Part shown: positions 53,799-62,932 of the stretch, piece by piece
Layout of the letters: every line of letters begins with the position of its first letter
How positions within the stretch are numbered: the stretch's first letter is position 1
NCBI RefSeq assembly: GCF_042682045.1
Contig: NZ_JBHUGS010000002.1
Span: 1-64,000, forward strand
DNA: 64,000 nucleotides
DNA from: Sphingomonas_R arantia
GTDB lineage: Bacteria > Pseudomonadota > Alphaproteobacteria > Sphingomonadales > Sphingomonadaceae
Direction of reading: 5' to 3'
The notes under the pieces: model-generated
Told to the model about the DNA's origin: nothing
The model's database searches: none
The model's input: only the letters and a program-made list of their open reading frames with translations
Program-made: the position numbers and the translations under genes

Positions 53799-56700
53799 TC
53801 AGAAGCGGCCGCGAATACCGACCAGGACCGTTCGGCCGGGGTTGTATTCGTTGAAGGTCGCGTTCGGGAACTGGAAGTAGGAGCTTTGCGCTTCCTTGGT
53901 GATGTTGATCACGTTCACGACGACCGTCGGCAACAGGTCGTTGCCCAGAATCTTGCCGAGATCGATGTTGCCGGAGAAGTCGAGCTGCGCATAGTCGCGG
54001 CCGATGATGGCGGCGGCGGGCAGGCCGTTCTGGTTGAGACCGGACTGCACCGAACCCTCGTTATAGGTATAGGTCAGCCGGGCGGACAGGCCGTTGCCTT
54101 CGTAATAGCCGGTCAGCGTGTAGGTGGTGGGCGCGACGCCGAGCGCCACCGCGGGGGCGCCGGTGCCTTCGCCCTTCTGATCGATCATCGTCAGGTTGCC
54201 CTGCACGCCGAACCCTTCGACGCCGATGAAGCGGGTCAAGAAATCGAGCGGCTGGGTGACCTGGAACTCAAGCCCGTTCACCTTCAGCTTGCCGTCGGAG
54301 TTGACCTGCTGCTGGATCTGGATCGGCACCTGTTCCGGCGCGACGCCGGCCGGACCCGCGCGGTCGATCAGCGCCTGCTGCTGCGCCTGCGTCAGCGAGG
54401 CGAAGGTGATGCCGAACGGTTCGAGCGTGGCGAACGGCACGGTGGTGAGACCGTTGACCGTGAAGCCGGTGATCGATTTGCGGAATGCCGCGAACGCGAT
54501 CACGCCTTCGCCTCCGGTATAATATTCGAACCCGAGATCGATATTGTCCGAGATATACGGGTTCAGCGCGTTGTTGCCGAGCGTGCCGACATCGGCCGAG
54601 GGCGAGGTGAACGACGCACCGGGCAGCAGCTGGTTCGGATCGGGCCGGGTCATGGTGCGCGAGACCGAGGCGCGGGCGACGGCCTTGCGTCCGAAGTTGT
54701 AGGCGACGCTCGCCGAGGGCAAGTAGTTGGAATAGAGCCGGTCGGTCTGCGTGAAGTTGACGAGCGTGGGGTAGCAGGAGCCGTCGAGCGCGAACGTCGG
54801 GCTGACGCCCGGGCAGGTCACGCCGTTGCGGACGTTGCGCGGATCGGGAATGGTCGTGCGACCGCCGACTTTCTGCAGTGTCCGGACATAGCGGACGCCG
54901 CCGTTCAGCCGGACCGTGTCGCCGCCGTCGCCGACGTCGAAATTGCCGTTCGCCTCGATGAAGGTGCCGGTCACCTTTTCGCGGATCAGGCCACCATTGG
55001 CGCCGCTGCTGCCCGAGCCGGTCTCGGTCGCGCCGGCGAGCAGGGTGTCATAGTTGGTCGCGGCCTTGAACTTGTCCCAGTCCACCGTGATGTAGCCGTT
55101 GCTACCCGGCAGCAGATAACCCGCCAGAGCGGCGGTCGGCACGACCGAACCGGCATAGACCAGCGGCGCGCCACCGGCGCTGAAGCCCGTGCCGTAACCG
55201 GCATAGGTCGGGTAGCCCGCGGGGGCGGCGGTGCCGGGCTGGTTGGCGCCATCGCAAAGCGGCTGACGGTTAGGGCCGGGCAGCACGACGCTGGGGTTGT
55301 TGCCGCAGACTGCGGCCTGCCACGGATTGGTGTTGTCGAACGGTGTGATCCGGCGCGACGTATCGTCATAGGCGGCGCCGACGCGGACGCTGAACCGCTC
55401 GGCATCGCCGAACAGCAGGCTGCCACGGATGCCCTTGGTCTCGGTGGAGCGTTCCTCGCCGTTGAGGTTCAGGCGACCGCCGCCGGCCCAGCCGAACGAA
55501 GCGGGATTGTTCAGATCGACGTTGCTCTGGATGTCCGGAATGCCGCCGTCATTGGTGTAGTTCACCGTCACGCCACTGCTCGGCGGCGTGATGACCAGCA
55601 CGGTCGGGCTTTCGCGGCGGAACTTGCTCTTGGTGTAGTTGAGCTGGAAATCACCCTTGATGGCGTCGTTCAGAATGAACTCGGCACCCGGATTGACGAC
55701 CCAGTAGTCCTGACGATCGCGGTACGGGCGATATTCCAGGAAGAATTGCGAGTTGGCGTAGGTGCCGCCGGTGACGGTGCAGCCTACGGTGCAGTCGGTG
55801 TTGTCGTAGGTCGTGTTGAGCGGGATCACCGCGCCGTTGCGGACCGACCAGGCCATCGACGTGCGCGTGAAGTCGGTCTTGCGATTGGCGTACATGCCGT
55901 CGACGTAGAAGTGGAACGCATCGCTCGGCCGCCATTCGAGCGAGACCAGGCCGTTGTAGCGCGTGCGTTCGCCGATCTCGGTCCGCGGGCGGCCGAGGCG
56001 GGGGAGCAGGCCGTTGTCGATCTGGTCGATCGTGGCACCCGGGTTTTGCGCGAGCAGGAAGCCCTGGTTGATCGGCGTGCCGGTCACGAGGCCGTTGCCG
56101 GCATTGGCCGGGACGGTGCCGGGGATGGTGAAATTGCCGCCGCCGGTCGCGTTCGCCGCACCGCTGACACGCTGGGCGGAGGTCAGGTTCGGGTTGGTCC
56201 AGCCGATGGTTTCGAACCCGTCGACCTGAAACCGGTTCTTGACCGCAGCACCGCCAACCAGCACGCCGAAGTCGCCGAACGTGGCACTGGCGAGTGCGTA
56301 GCCGCGATAGCCCCATTTGTCGGCGAGGCTGACCTTCGACCCTTGCAGACCGTAGCTGATGTAGGGCTTCGGATTGTCGAACGGGCGTGCGGACCGCAGG
56401 TTGACGGTGCCGGCGGCGCCGCCCTCGACCTGGCTGGCGGTGGGCGACTTGCTGACTGTCAGCTGGGTGAAGAGTTCGGTCGGGATCAGGTCGAGATCGA
56501 CCTCGCGGTTGGTGGACTGCGCATCGAACCGGACCGATGCGATCGCGACGGGGGCACCGTTGAGCAGGACGCGCGTGAAGTTCGTGCCGAGCCCGCGGAT
56601 CGCGACGTTCGATCCTTCGCCGGTGACTTCGCGGCTGATCGTGACGCCGGGAATGCGGTTGACCGATTCTGCGATGTTCGTGTCGGGAAACTTGCCGATA

Positions 56701-57041
56701 TCCTCGGCGAAGATCGTGTCGGTGAAGCCGATCGAGTTGCGCTTTGCGTTCGTCTGGCTTTCCAGCGAGGCGCGGTAGCCGGTGACGACGATGTCCTGGT
56801 TGCCGGTGGCGGAGGGATCGGCCGGGGCCTGCGCGGTTCCGTCGATCGCGGTCGGCGCGGTCTGGCCGGCACCGTCCTGCGTCGCGGCGGGTGGGCTGTC
56901 CGCGCTGGAAGACGAGGAGGCGGTTGGCGCGGGCGGTGCGGCCGGGGCCGTCCCGGTCTGCGCCATGGCCGGCCAGGCGGTGGTGGCCATCAAGAGCGTC
57001 GACACGGCACCGGCGCGACGCAAACCACTCAGCGACTTCAT
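53799..57041 (-). CDS. large sphingomonad-type TonB-dependent receptor
   Basis: The 1080-residue protein has a signal peptide (to about residue 27), a long Ala/Ser/Pro-rich segment, a TonB box (QDIVVTGYRASLE) and a plug (SIGFTDTIFAEDIGKFPDTN, IAESVNRIPGVTISREVTGE, GSNVAIRGLGTNF, RVLLNGAPVA). The barrel ends NEYNPGRTVLVGIRGRF with a terminal Phe. The FAEDIGKFPDTNIAE block marks the sphingomonad/Caulobacter carbohydrate-linked receptor family. It is divergent from the GntR regulator and near GH2 and ManD, so it probably imports oligosaccharides. GGGGAGG lies before ATG. Confidence 0.92.
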   Translation of the reverse strand: MKSLSGLRRAGAVSTLLMATTAWPAMAQTGTAPAAPPAPTASSSSSADSPPAATQDGAGQTAPTAIDGTAQAPADPSATGNQDIVVTGYRASLESQTNAKRNSIGFTDTIFAEDIGKFPDTNIAESVNRIPGVTISREVTGEGSNVAIRGLGTNFTRVLLNGAPVAIASVRFDAQSTNREVDLDLIPTELFTQLTVSKSPTASQVEGGAAGTVNLRSARPFDNPKPYISYGLQGSKVSLADKWGYRGYALASATFGDFGVLVGGAAVKNRFQVDGFETIGWTNPNLTSAQRVSGAANATGGGNFTIPGTVPANAGNGLVTGTPINQGFLLAQNPGATIDQIDNGLLPRLGRPRTEIGERTRYNGLVSLEWRPSDAFHFYVDGMYANRKTDFTRTSMAWSVRNGAVIPLNTTYDNTDCTVGCTVTGGTYANSQFFLEYRPYRDRQDYWVVNPGAEFILNDAIKGDFQLNYTKSKFRRESPTVLVITPPSSGVTVNYTNDGGIPDIQSNVDLNNPASFGWAGGGRLNLNGEERSTETKGIRGSLLFGDAERFSVRVGAAYDDTSRRITPFDNTNPWQAAVCGNNPSVVLPGPNRQPLCDGANQPGTAAPAGYPTYAGYGTGFSAGGAPLVYAGSVVPTAALAGYLLPGSNGYITVDWDKFKAATNYDTLLAGATETGSGSSGANGGLIREKVTGTFIEANGNFDVGDGGDTVRLNGGVRYVRTLQKVGGRTTIPDPRNVRNGVTCPGVSPTFALDGSCYPTLVNFTQTDRLYSNYLPSASVAYNFGRKAVARASVSRTMTRPDPNQLLPGASFTSPSADVGTLGNNALNPYISDNIDLGFEYYTGGEGVIAFAAFRKSITGFTVNGLTTVPFATLEPFGITFASLTQAQQQALIDRAGPAGVAPEQVPIQIQQQVNSDGKLKVNGLEFQVTQPLDFLTRFIGVEGFGVQGNLTMIDQKGEGTGAPAVALGVAPTTYTLTGYYEGNGLSARLTYTYNEGSVQSGLNQNGLPAAAIIGRDYAQLDFSGNIDLGKILGNDLLPTVVVNVINITKEAQSSYFQFPNATFNEYNPGRTVLVGIRGRF

Positions 57042-57133
57042 CTGTAATCCTCCCCAAACGCGGCTGTTCTGCGACGCCGCTGTCCTGATGACAGCGTGCT
57101 AGGGGCGGCATGGTCGGCCGGTCAAGATGGTAT

Positions 57134-57146
57134 ATGTCGGTCCAAT
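57134..57146. promoter_or_regulatory. ATGTCGGTCCAAT site upstream of the TonB receptor
   Basis: Reading toward the receptor it is ATTGGACCGACAT, a match in 10-11 of 13 positions to the site before the GH2 gene. It lies 93-105 bp from the receptor ATG and 124-136 bp from the GntR ATG, in the divergent control region. Confidence 0.45.
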
Positions 57147-57269
57147 TCATTTTATTTCGGGTGTGATATGTATGGCACGTGGCCTGCACCGATGGTTCGG
57201 GGACGATTTGATCTGGCGAGGATCATGCGATTCATGCTTCACGTTCGCGGACGGCGACGAGGGTAGACG

Positions 57270-58025
57270 ATGATCGGCCAGGAAAAGCTTTATCGACGCA
57301 TCAGTGACGCGATCCTCACCCGGCTTGCCGCCGGAGAGTTTCCGATCGGCAGCCGCCTGCCGACCGAGCGGAAGCTGGCCGATGCCTATGGCGTGAGCCG
57401 TGCGTCGGTGCGGGAGGCTGTGGTGGCGCTCGAGATGATCGGCGTGCTCGAACTGCGCAAGGGTTCGGGCATCTATGTCGTTTCGCTCGGTGCGAACGAG
57501 GAGGTCGAGACGCTCGATATCGGTGCGTTCGAGCTTCTGGAGGCGCGCCGCGGGATCGAGGCGGAGGTGGCGGCGCTGGCCGCCGTGCGCCGCAGCGACG
57601 ACGATCTGGCCGAGCTGGAACGGCTGATCGCGGTGATGCGCGAGCCTGATGTGACCGTTAGCGAACAGGCCGATCGCGATTTCCATTTCGCGCTGGCGGG
57701 CGCCACCGGCAACCGCGCGATGACGGCGGTCGTGACCGACCTGTGGGCGATGCGGGAGCGCTGCCTGCTGGCGCGGACGATCCACCAGCGTGCCCGTGGC
57801 GGCGGGGAGGATCGGCGGGCGGCCGAGCACGATGCGGTGCTGGCCGCGGTGCGCGCGCAGGACGCGGACGGCGCCCGCGTCGCGATGCGCCACCATCTGG
57901 AAGCGGTGATCGAGCATCTGCTCGTGATGACCGAGAATGAGGAATTCGAGGCGGTTCGCCGCCGGATCGCCAGCCGGCGTTCGCACATTCTGGGCGCGGA
58001 TGCCGTGATGAGCGACGCGCGCTAG
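57270..58025 (+). CDS. GntR-family (FadR/FCD) transcriptional regulator
   Basis: The 251-residue protein has an N-terminal GntR winged helix (RLPTERKLADAYGVSRASVREA, GVLELRKGSGIYVV) and a C-terminal FCD domain with the metal-binding histidines and acidic residue (DFHFALAGATGN, RRAAEHDAVLAAV, MRHHLEAV). The FadR subfamily controls sugar-acid genes such as uxuR. Sitting in the sugar locus, it is the likely repressor of the receptor, GH2 and ManD genes, relieved by a pathway intermediate. Confidence 0.9.
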   Translation: MIGQEKLYRRISDAILTRLAAGEFPIGSRLPTERKLADAYGVSRASVREAVVALEMIGVLELRKGSGIYVVSLGANEEVETLDIGAFELLEARRGIEAEVAALAAVRRSDDDLAELERLIAVMREPDVTVSEQADRDFHFALAGATGNRAMTAVVTDLWAMRERCLLARTIHQRARGGGEDRRAAEHDAVLAAVRAQDADGARVAMRHHLEAVIEHLLVMTENEEFEAVRRRIASRRSHILGADAVMSDAR

Positions 58026-58095
58026 CTTTCGAAGTTCGCCCGCATCGGATCGGGCGATGGTGGAAAACAATTGCCTTGCCACCCGTTCCTTCTAG

Positions 58096-58108
58096 ATTGG
58101 TCTGACAA
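58096..58108. promoter_or_regulatory. ATTGGTCTGACAA site upstream of the GH2 gene
   Basis: The left half ATTGGT is identical to the half-site of PdhR/FadR-type operators (ATTGGT-N3-ACCAAT) and the right half ACAA is degenerate. It lies 23 bp before the GH2 start codon, where a bound repressor could block transcription or initiation. Confidence 0.5.
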
Positions 58109-58130
58109 AAAAGCAGGTAGGGGCAGACCG

Positions 58131-60863
58131 ATGGGATCGTTTCGACGTGGGTGGACCGCAGGGATCGTCGGTTCCCGGTTCGCGACGACGGCCCGTCTCG
58201 CGCCGCGCGTCGCCTGGATCGTGACGGTTGCCGCGGTCGCCGCGTCGCCTGCGCAAGCCCAGCGGGCCCGGGTTTCGATCAACGACGGGTGGAAGTTTCA
58301 CCGCGGTGACCCGGCCGGCGTCGGCGCGGACCTGCGCTACGAAGTGCTGCCCGAACTGAAGCTGCGTCCCGACGGTGCCGATTTCGATGCCGGGGTGATG
58401 GACGATTCCGACACGGCGGTGCGCAAAGGCGTGCTGCGCCCGTATATCTTGCCGAGCGGCAACGCCTTCATCCGGGACCCGGCGAAGCGCCATGCCCGAC
58501 CGACCGGCAATCCCGGTGGCGACGTGTCTTACGTCAAGGACGGTTTTGACGATGCCGGTTGGCAGTCGGTGACGCTGCCCCATGACTGGGCGATCGCCGG
58601 TCCGTTCATTGCCGAGGGCCCCTATGGCGGCATGGGCCGGCTGCCGAGCTGGGGGGCCGGCTGGTATCGCCGGAAGCTCGTTGTCCCAGCGACGGATCGC
58701 GGTCGATCGGTGTTCCTCGATGTCGACGGTGCCATGTCCTATGCGACGGTGTGGTTGAACGGCAAACTCGTCGGCGGCTGGCCCTACGGGTATAATAGCT
58801 GGCGGCTCGATTTGACGCCGTACGTCGTGCCCGGTGGCGACAATCAGCTTGCGATCCGGCTGGACAATCCGATGGAGTCGTCCCGCTGGTATCCGGGCGG
58901 CGGCATTTATCGGAACGTGTGGCTGACCACCGCCGATCCGGTTCACGTCGCGCAATGGGGCACGAAGGTCACGACGTCGGACGTCTCCGCACGGCAGGCG
59001 CAGGTCGCGCTGGCGTTGACCGTCGAGAACCTCGCGTCCGCCGGGGCCAGCGTCGTCGCCGAGACCGCGATCTTCGCGATCGATGCGGCCGACCGGCGGC
59101 TGGGCGGCGCGGTGGCGCGGATCGCGCCCGCGACGGTCGTTATCGGGGCCGGCGGAACCGCCAGCATCAGTGGGACGACGACGATCCGCAACCCGCGGCT
59201 GTGGGGGCCGCCGCCGACGCAGGTGCCCAATCGCTATGTCGCGGTCACGACGCTGCGCCGTGGCGGGCGGGTGATCGACACGTACGAGACGCGCTTCGGC
59301 GTGCGTGCGCTGACGTTCGATCCCAATCGCGGCGTGATCGTTAACGGCGAGCATGTGATGCTGAACGGCGTCAACCAGCACCATGATCTGGGTGCGCTGG
59401 GCGCGGCGTGGAACGACCGCGCGGCCAAGCGCCAGCTCGACATCCTGGCCGACATGGGCGTCAACGCGATCCGCATGGCGCATAATCCGCCCGCGCCCGA
59501 ACTGCTCGACATGACCGATCGCATGGGCTTCCTCGTGATGGACGAGGTGTTCGACGTGTGGGAGCGGCGCAAGACGCCGTTCGATACGCATCTGATCTTC
59601 AAGGACTGGCACGAGCCCGACCTGCGCGCGATGATGCGGCGCGACTTCAACCATCCGTCGGTCATCATGTGGAGCATCGGCAACGAGGTCGGCGAGCAAT
59701 ATGGCGGGCGCGGAGCGGCCGTCGCGCGCGAGGTCATGACGATCGCGCATCAGGAGGACGCCACCCGCCCCGTGATGGGATCGATGAACGTCGCGGCACC
59801 GGGATCGGATTTCGCCAGCACGTTCGATGCGATCGCACTGAACTACCAGGGTGCGGGCGTGCGGACGAAGCTGCCGACCTTTGCCGGGTTCCGCGCGAAG
59901 CACCCGGACAAAGTCATCTTCAGCTCCGAAAGTGCGGCCGCCTACAGCAGTCGCGGCGACTATCAGTTCCCGGTCCCCGGCGGGATCAGCAACCCGGTCC
60001 GGCCGGGCGTGGGCGGCGACGAGACGACGCATCAGGTCAGCGCCTACGAACTGTTCGCGGCCGATTTCGGTGGGACGGCGGACCGGACCTGGGCGGCGCA
60101 GGACCAGAACCCAACCGTCGCCGGCGAGTTCGTCTGGACGGGCTTTGATTATCTCGGCGAACCGGCGCCTTATTATAGTTCGCGCAGTTCGTATTTCGGG
60201 ATCGTCGATCTGGCCGGTTTTCCGAAGGACCGTTTCTGGTTGTACAAGGCGCGGTGGCGGCCGGACGTGAAGTTCGTGCATGTCCTGCCGCACTGGAACT
60301 TCGCGGGGCGGGAGGGGCAGGTGACCCCGGTCCACGCCTTCACGTCCGCGGACGAGGCCGAGCTGTTCGTCAACGGCAAGTCGCAGGGGCGGCAGAAACG
60401 CGCGCCGTTCGCCTATCGCTTCCGCTGGGACTATGTCCGTTACGAGCCCGGCGATATCAAGGTCGTCACCTGGAAGGACGGCAAGCCCTGGGCGGAGGAG
60501 ACGGTGCGGACCACCGGCGCGCCGGTGCGGATCGCAGCGGCCGCCGATCGGACGTCGATCGCCGATGACGGCAAGGACCTGGCGTGGGTCAGCGTCGTGC
60601 TGAACGATGCGCGTGGCGGGTTCGTGCCGCGCGACCAGCGTATGGTGCGCTTCACGATCGAGGGGCCGGGCGAGATCGTCGCGACCGACAACGGTGACCC
60701 GACCGACTTCGTCGCGTTCCCGTCGGCGGCTCGCAAGCTGTTCAACGGCCGCGCCATCGCGATCGTGCGAGCGGTCCCCGGCAAGCGCGGGGCGATCCGC
60801 GTGCGGGTGGCGGCCGACGGGCTACCGGACGCAACCGTGCAGATCGCGTCGCAGAAGAAGTGA
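58131..60863 (+). CDS. exported glycoside hydrolase family 2 (beta-galactosidase-like)
   Basis: This 910-residue protein has a signal peptide and the GH2 order: sugar-binding domain (LNGKLVGGWPYGYNSWRLDL), Ig-like domain, TIM barrel (INGEHVMLNGVNQHHDLGAL-like block, MGVNAIRMAHNPP) and additional C-terminal Ig-like domains of DUF4982 type. The acid/base is probably Glu519 (SIGNEVGEQ) and the nucleophile Glu600 (FSSESAAAYSSRG). Such enzymes cleave beta-galactosides or beta-glucuronides in the periplasm; the exact sugar is not predictable. ATG 58131 gives a clean signal peptide; AGGGG lies about 8 nt before it. Confidence 0.9.
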   Translation: MGSFRRGWTAGIVGSRFATTARLAPRVAWIVTVAAVAASPAQAQRARVSINDGWKFHRGDPAGVGADLRYEVLPELKLRPDGADFDAGVMDDSDTAVRKGVLRPYILPSGNAFIRDPAKRHARPTGNPGGDVSYVKDGFDDAGWQSVTLPHDWAIAGPFIAEGPYGGMGRLPSWGAGWYRRKLVVPATDRGRSVFLDVDGAMSYATVWLNGKLVGGWPYGYNSWRLDLTPYVVPGGDNQLAIRLDNPMESSRWYPGGGIYRNVWLTTADPVHVAQWGTKVTTSDVSARQAQVALALTVENLASAGASVVAETAIFAIDAADRRLGGAVARIAPATVVIGAGGTASISGTTTIRNPRLWGPPPTQVPNRYVAVTTLRRGGRVIDTYETRFGVRALTFDPNRGVIVNGEHVMLNGVNQHHDLGALGAAWNDRAAKRQLDILADMGVNAIRMAHNPPAPELLDMTDRMGFLVMDEVFDVWERRKTPFDTHLIFKDWHEPDLRAMMRRDFNHPSVIMWSIGNEVGEQYGGRGAAVAREVMTIAHQEDATRPVMGSMNVAAPGSDFASTFDAIALNYQGAGVRTKLPTFAGFRAKHPDKVIFSSESAAAYSSRGDYQFPVPGGISNPVRPGVGGDETTHQVSAYELFAADFGGTADRTWAAQDQNPTVAGEFVWTGFDYLGEPAPYYSSRSSYFGIVDLAGFPKDRFWLYKARWRPDVKFVHVLPHWNFAGREGQVTPVHAFTSADEAELFVNGKSQGRQKRAPFAYRFRWDYVRYEPGDIKVVTWKDGKPWAEETVRTTGAPVRIAAAADRTSIADDGKDLAWVSVVLNDARGGFVPRDQRMVRFTIEGPGEIVATDNGDPTDFVAFPSAARKLFNGRAIAIVRAVPGKRGAIRVRVAADGLPDATVQIASQKK

Positions 60864-60944
60864 ATCGAGGCAGCCTGCAAGCGGAGGGGTGACAGATCTG
60901 CCGCGACGGATTTTCCCCTTCGCCATCCTGTCAGGGCGGGCAAA

Positions 60945-62822
60945 TCAACGGTAGCCGGCCGCCTGCAGCTCGAACAATTCCGCGTAGCGGCCGCCGGCGG
61001 CGAGCAGCTCGGTATGCGTTCCGGACGCCTCGACGCGGCCGTTGCCGAGCACCAGGATGCGATCGGCCATACGGACGCTGGAGAAGCGGTGCGAGATCAG
61101 GACCGCGGACCGCCCCGCGCTCAGTTCGCGGAACCGCTCGAACACCTCATACTCGGCGCGCGCGTCGAGTGCGGCGGTCGGTTCGTCGAGGATCAGCACC
61201 TCGGCATCGCGCATGTAGGCGCGGGCGATCGCCATTTTCTGCCACTCGCCGCCCGACAGGTCGACGCCGTTGCGGAAGCGCTTGCCGATCATCTGGTCGT
61301 AGCCGTCCGGCAGCTTGGCGACGACGCCGTCCGCCAGCGCGGCCGTGGCGGCGGCCTCGATCCTCTGGCGATCGCCGCGCGCCTCGATCCGGCCGACCGC
61401 GATATTGTCGGCGGCCGGCAGGTTGTAGCGCACAAAATCCTGGAAGATCACGCCGATCGCGGAGCGCAGCGCGTCGAGATCATAGTCGCGCAGGTCGCGG
61501 CCATCGAGCAGCACGCGGCCCTCGACGGGATCGTAGAGCCGGGCGAGCAGCTTCACGAGCGTCGTCTTGCCGGCGCCGTTCTCGCCGACCAGTGCCAGCA
61601 CCTCGCCGGGTGCGAGCGTGAAGGACAGATGGCGCACCGCCCAACGCTCTGCGCCCGGATAGCGGAAGCCGACATCCTCGAACACGAAGCCCTGACGGAC
61701 GGGGTGCGGGAAGGGGAGGGCGTCCGCCGGTGAGGCGATCCCCGGCACGGTCCGCAGGAAGGAGAACAGGTCGTCGATGTAGAGCGCCTGGCCCGCGGTC
61801 GACGAGAAGCCGGTCAGCAGCCCTTCGAGGAGGCCGCGCAGCCGCAGGAACGAGGCGGCGAGGAAGGTGAGGTCGCCGATCGACAGCGATCCACTGACCG
61901 CGCGCCAGGCGATATAGGCATAGGCGGCGTAGTAGGCGATCGTCCCGAGGGCGGCGAAACCTGAGCCCCAGAGCGCGCGGCGCAACGCCAGTCGGCGGCT
62001 GGCCGCGTAGGTATCACGCGAGATTGTGCGGTAGCGATCGATCAGAAACGCGCTGAGGCCGAAGATCTTGACCTCCTTGGCGGTGTCCGCGCTGGCGGCG
62101 ACCTGGCGGACATAATCCAGTTCGCGGCGCTGGGGCGTGCGGACGTAGCTGAGCGCGTAGCTGAGTGCGTTGAAGTGCGCTTCGCCGAGGAACGAGGGGA
62201 CGAGCGCGACGGCGAGCAGGACCATCAGCCAGGGCGCGTAGACCACCAGGCCGGCGGCGAAGCTGGCGACCGTGACGATGTCCTGCGCCTGCCCGAACAG
62301 CTGGCCCATCAGCGACATGCGGCCGCTCGCCTGCATCCGCGCGCGGTCCATGCGATCCTGGAACGCGGCGTCCTCGAAGTCGGCGAGGTCGAGCGTGGCC
62401 GCGTGTTCCATCAGGCGGACGCTGGCGTCGTTGCTGACCCGGTCCGACAGCAGGCCGTCGACCAGCGAGACCACCCGGCCGAGCAGGTCGGAGGCGACGG
62501 CCAGCGCGAACTCCGCCGCTAGGAGGATTTCGAGGCGACCGAGGAGCCCGGAGCTTAGCCACGCGCCGAGGCCCGTCGGGCGATCGACAAGCTGGGTGAG
62601 GTGGACGACCTCGTCGATGATCAGCTTGCCCACGAACAGCGTCGCGATCGGCAGCAGCGCGCGGACGAGCCGCACCGCAAGCGTGGTCGCGGTCAGCAGC
62701 CGGCTGGTGCGCCACACCATGGCGAGGAACGGCGGCAGGTTCCGCAGCGCGCCCAGCCGCTCGCGCCAGGTGGTGGGCCGGGGCGGCGGGCTGCCGCGGC
62801 TGGGTCTGACGCCGTCGGCCAT
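60945..62822 (-). CDS. ABC exporter with fused permease and ATPase
   Basis: The 625-residue half-transporter has six membrane helices (about residues 45-320) and a C-terminal ATPase with Walker A GENGAGKTT, signature LSGGEWQ, Walker B EVLILDEPTAALD and switch His in LISHR. It probably works as a homodimer exporting a lipid, peptide or drug across the inner membrane. The substrate is unknown. It lies 110 bp downstream of the glycerophosphodiesterase on the same strand, but the gap is long for tight coupling. Confidence 0.87.
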   Translation of the reverse strand: MADGVRPSRGSPPPRPTTWRERLGALRNLPPFLAMVWRTSRLLTATTLAVRLVRALLPIATLFVGKLIIDEVVHLTQLVDRPTGLGAWLSSGLLGRLEILLAAEFALAVASDLLGRVVSLVDGLLSDRVSNDASVRLMEHAATLDLADFEDAAFQDRMDRARMQASGRMSLMGQLFGQAQDIVTVASFAAGLVVYAPWLMVLLAVALVPSFLGEAHFNALSYALSYVRTPQRRELDYVRQVAASADTAKEVKIFGLSAFLIDRYRTISRDTYAASRRLALRRALWGSGFAALGTIAYYAAYAYIAWRAVSGSLSIGDLTFLAASFLRLRGLLEGLLTGFSSTAGQALYIDDLFSFLRTVPGIASPADALPFPHPVRQGFVFEDVGFRYPGAERWAVRHLSFTLAPGEVLALVGENGAGKTTLVKLLARLYDPVEGRVLLDGRDLRDYDLDALRSAIGVIFQDFVRYNLPAADNIAVGRIEARGDRQRIEAAATAALADGVVAKLPDGYDQMIGKRFRNGVDLSGGEWQKMAIARAYMRDAEVLILDEPTAALDARAEYEVFERFRELSAGRSAVLISHRFSSVRMADRILVLGNGRVEASGTHTELLAAGGRYAELFELQAAGYR

Positions 62823-62932
62823 CTAGAGCATCCCCAGCCGCGTGAGGCCGAGCTGTAAAGGCCGGGCAAAGGTCGTGATCCGCATGCCGTCGTCCTTACC
62901 CGCCACGGGCGGGGACGCGTAACGGATTCACC

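Noticed and set aside
53886..57047. A plus-strand open frame of about 1050 codons opposite the large TonB receptor
   Set aside because: Its translation is rich in Arg, Gly, Ala and Asp with no family match; it is the shadow of a long GC-rich gene. The receptor has a signal peptide, plug motifs, Shine-Dalgarno and terminator.
58092..60335. Minus-strand 747-codon frame opposite the GH2 gene
   Set aside because: Antisense shadow of GH2, no ribosome site or domain.
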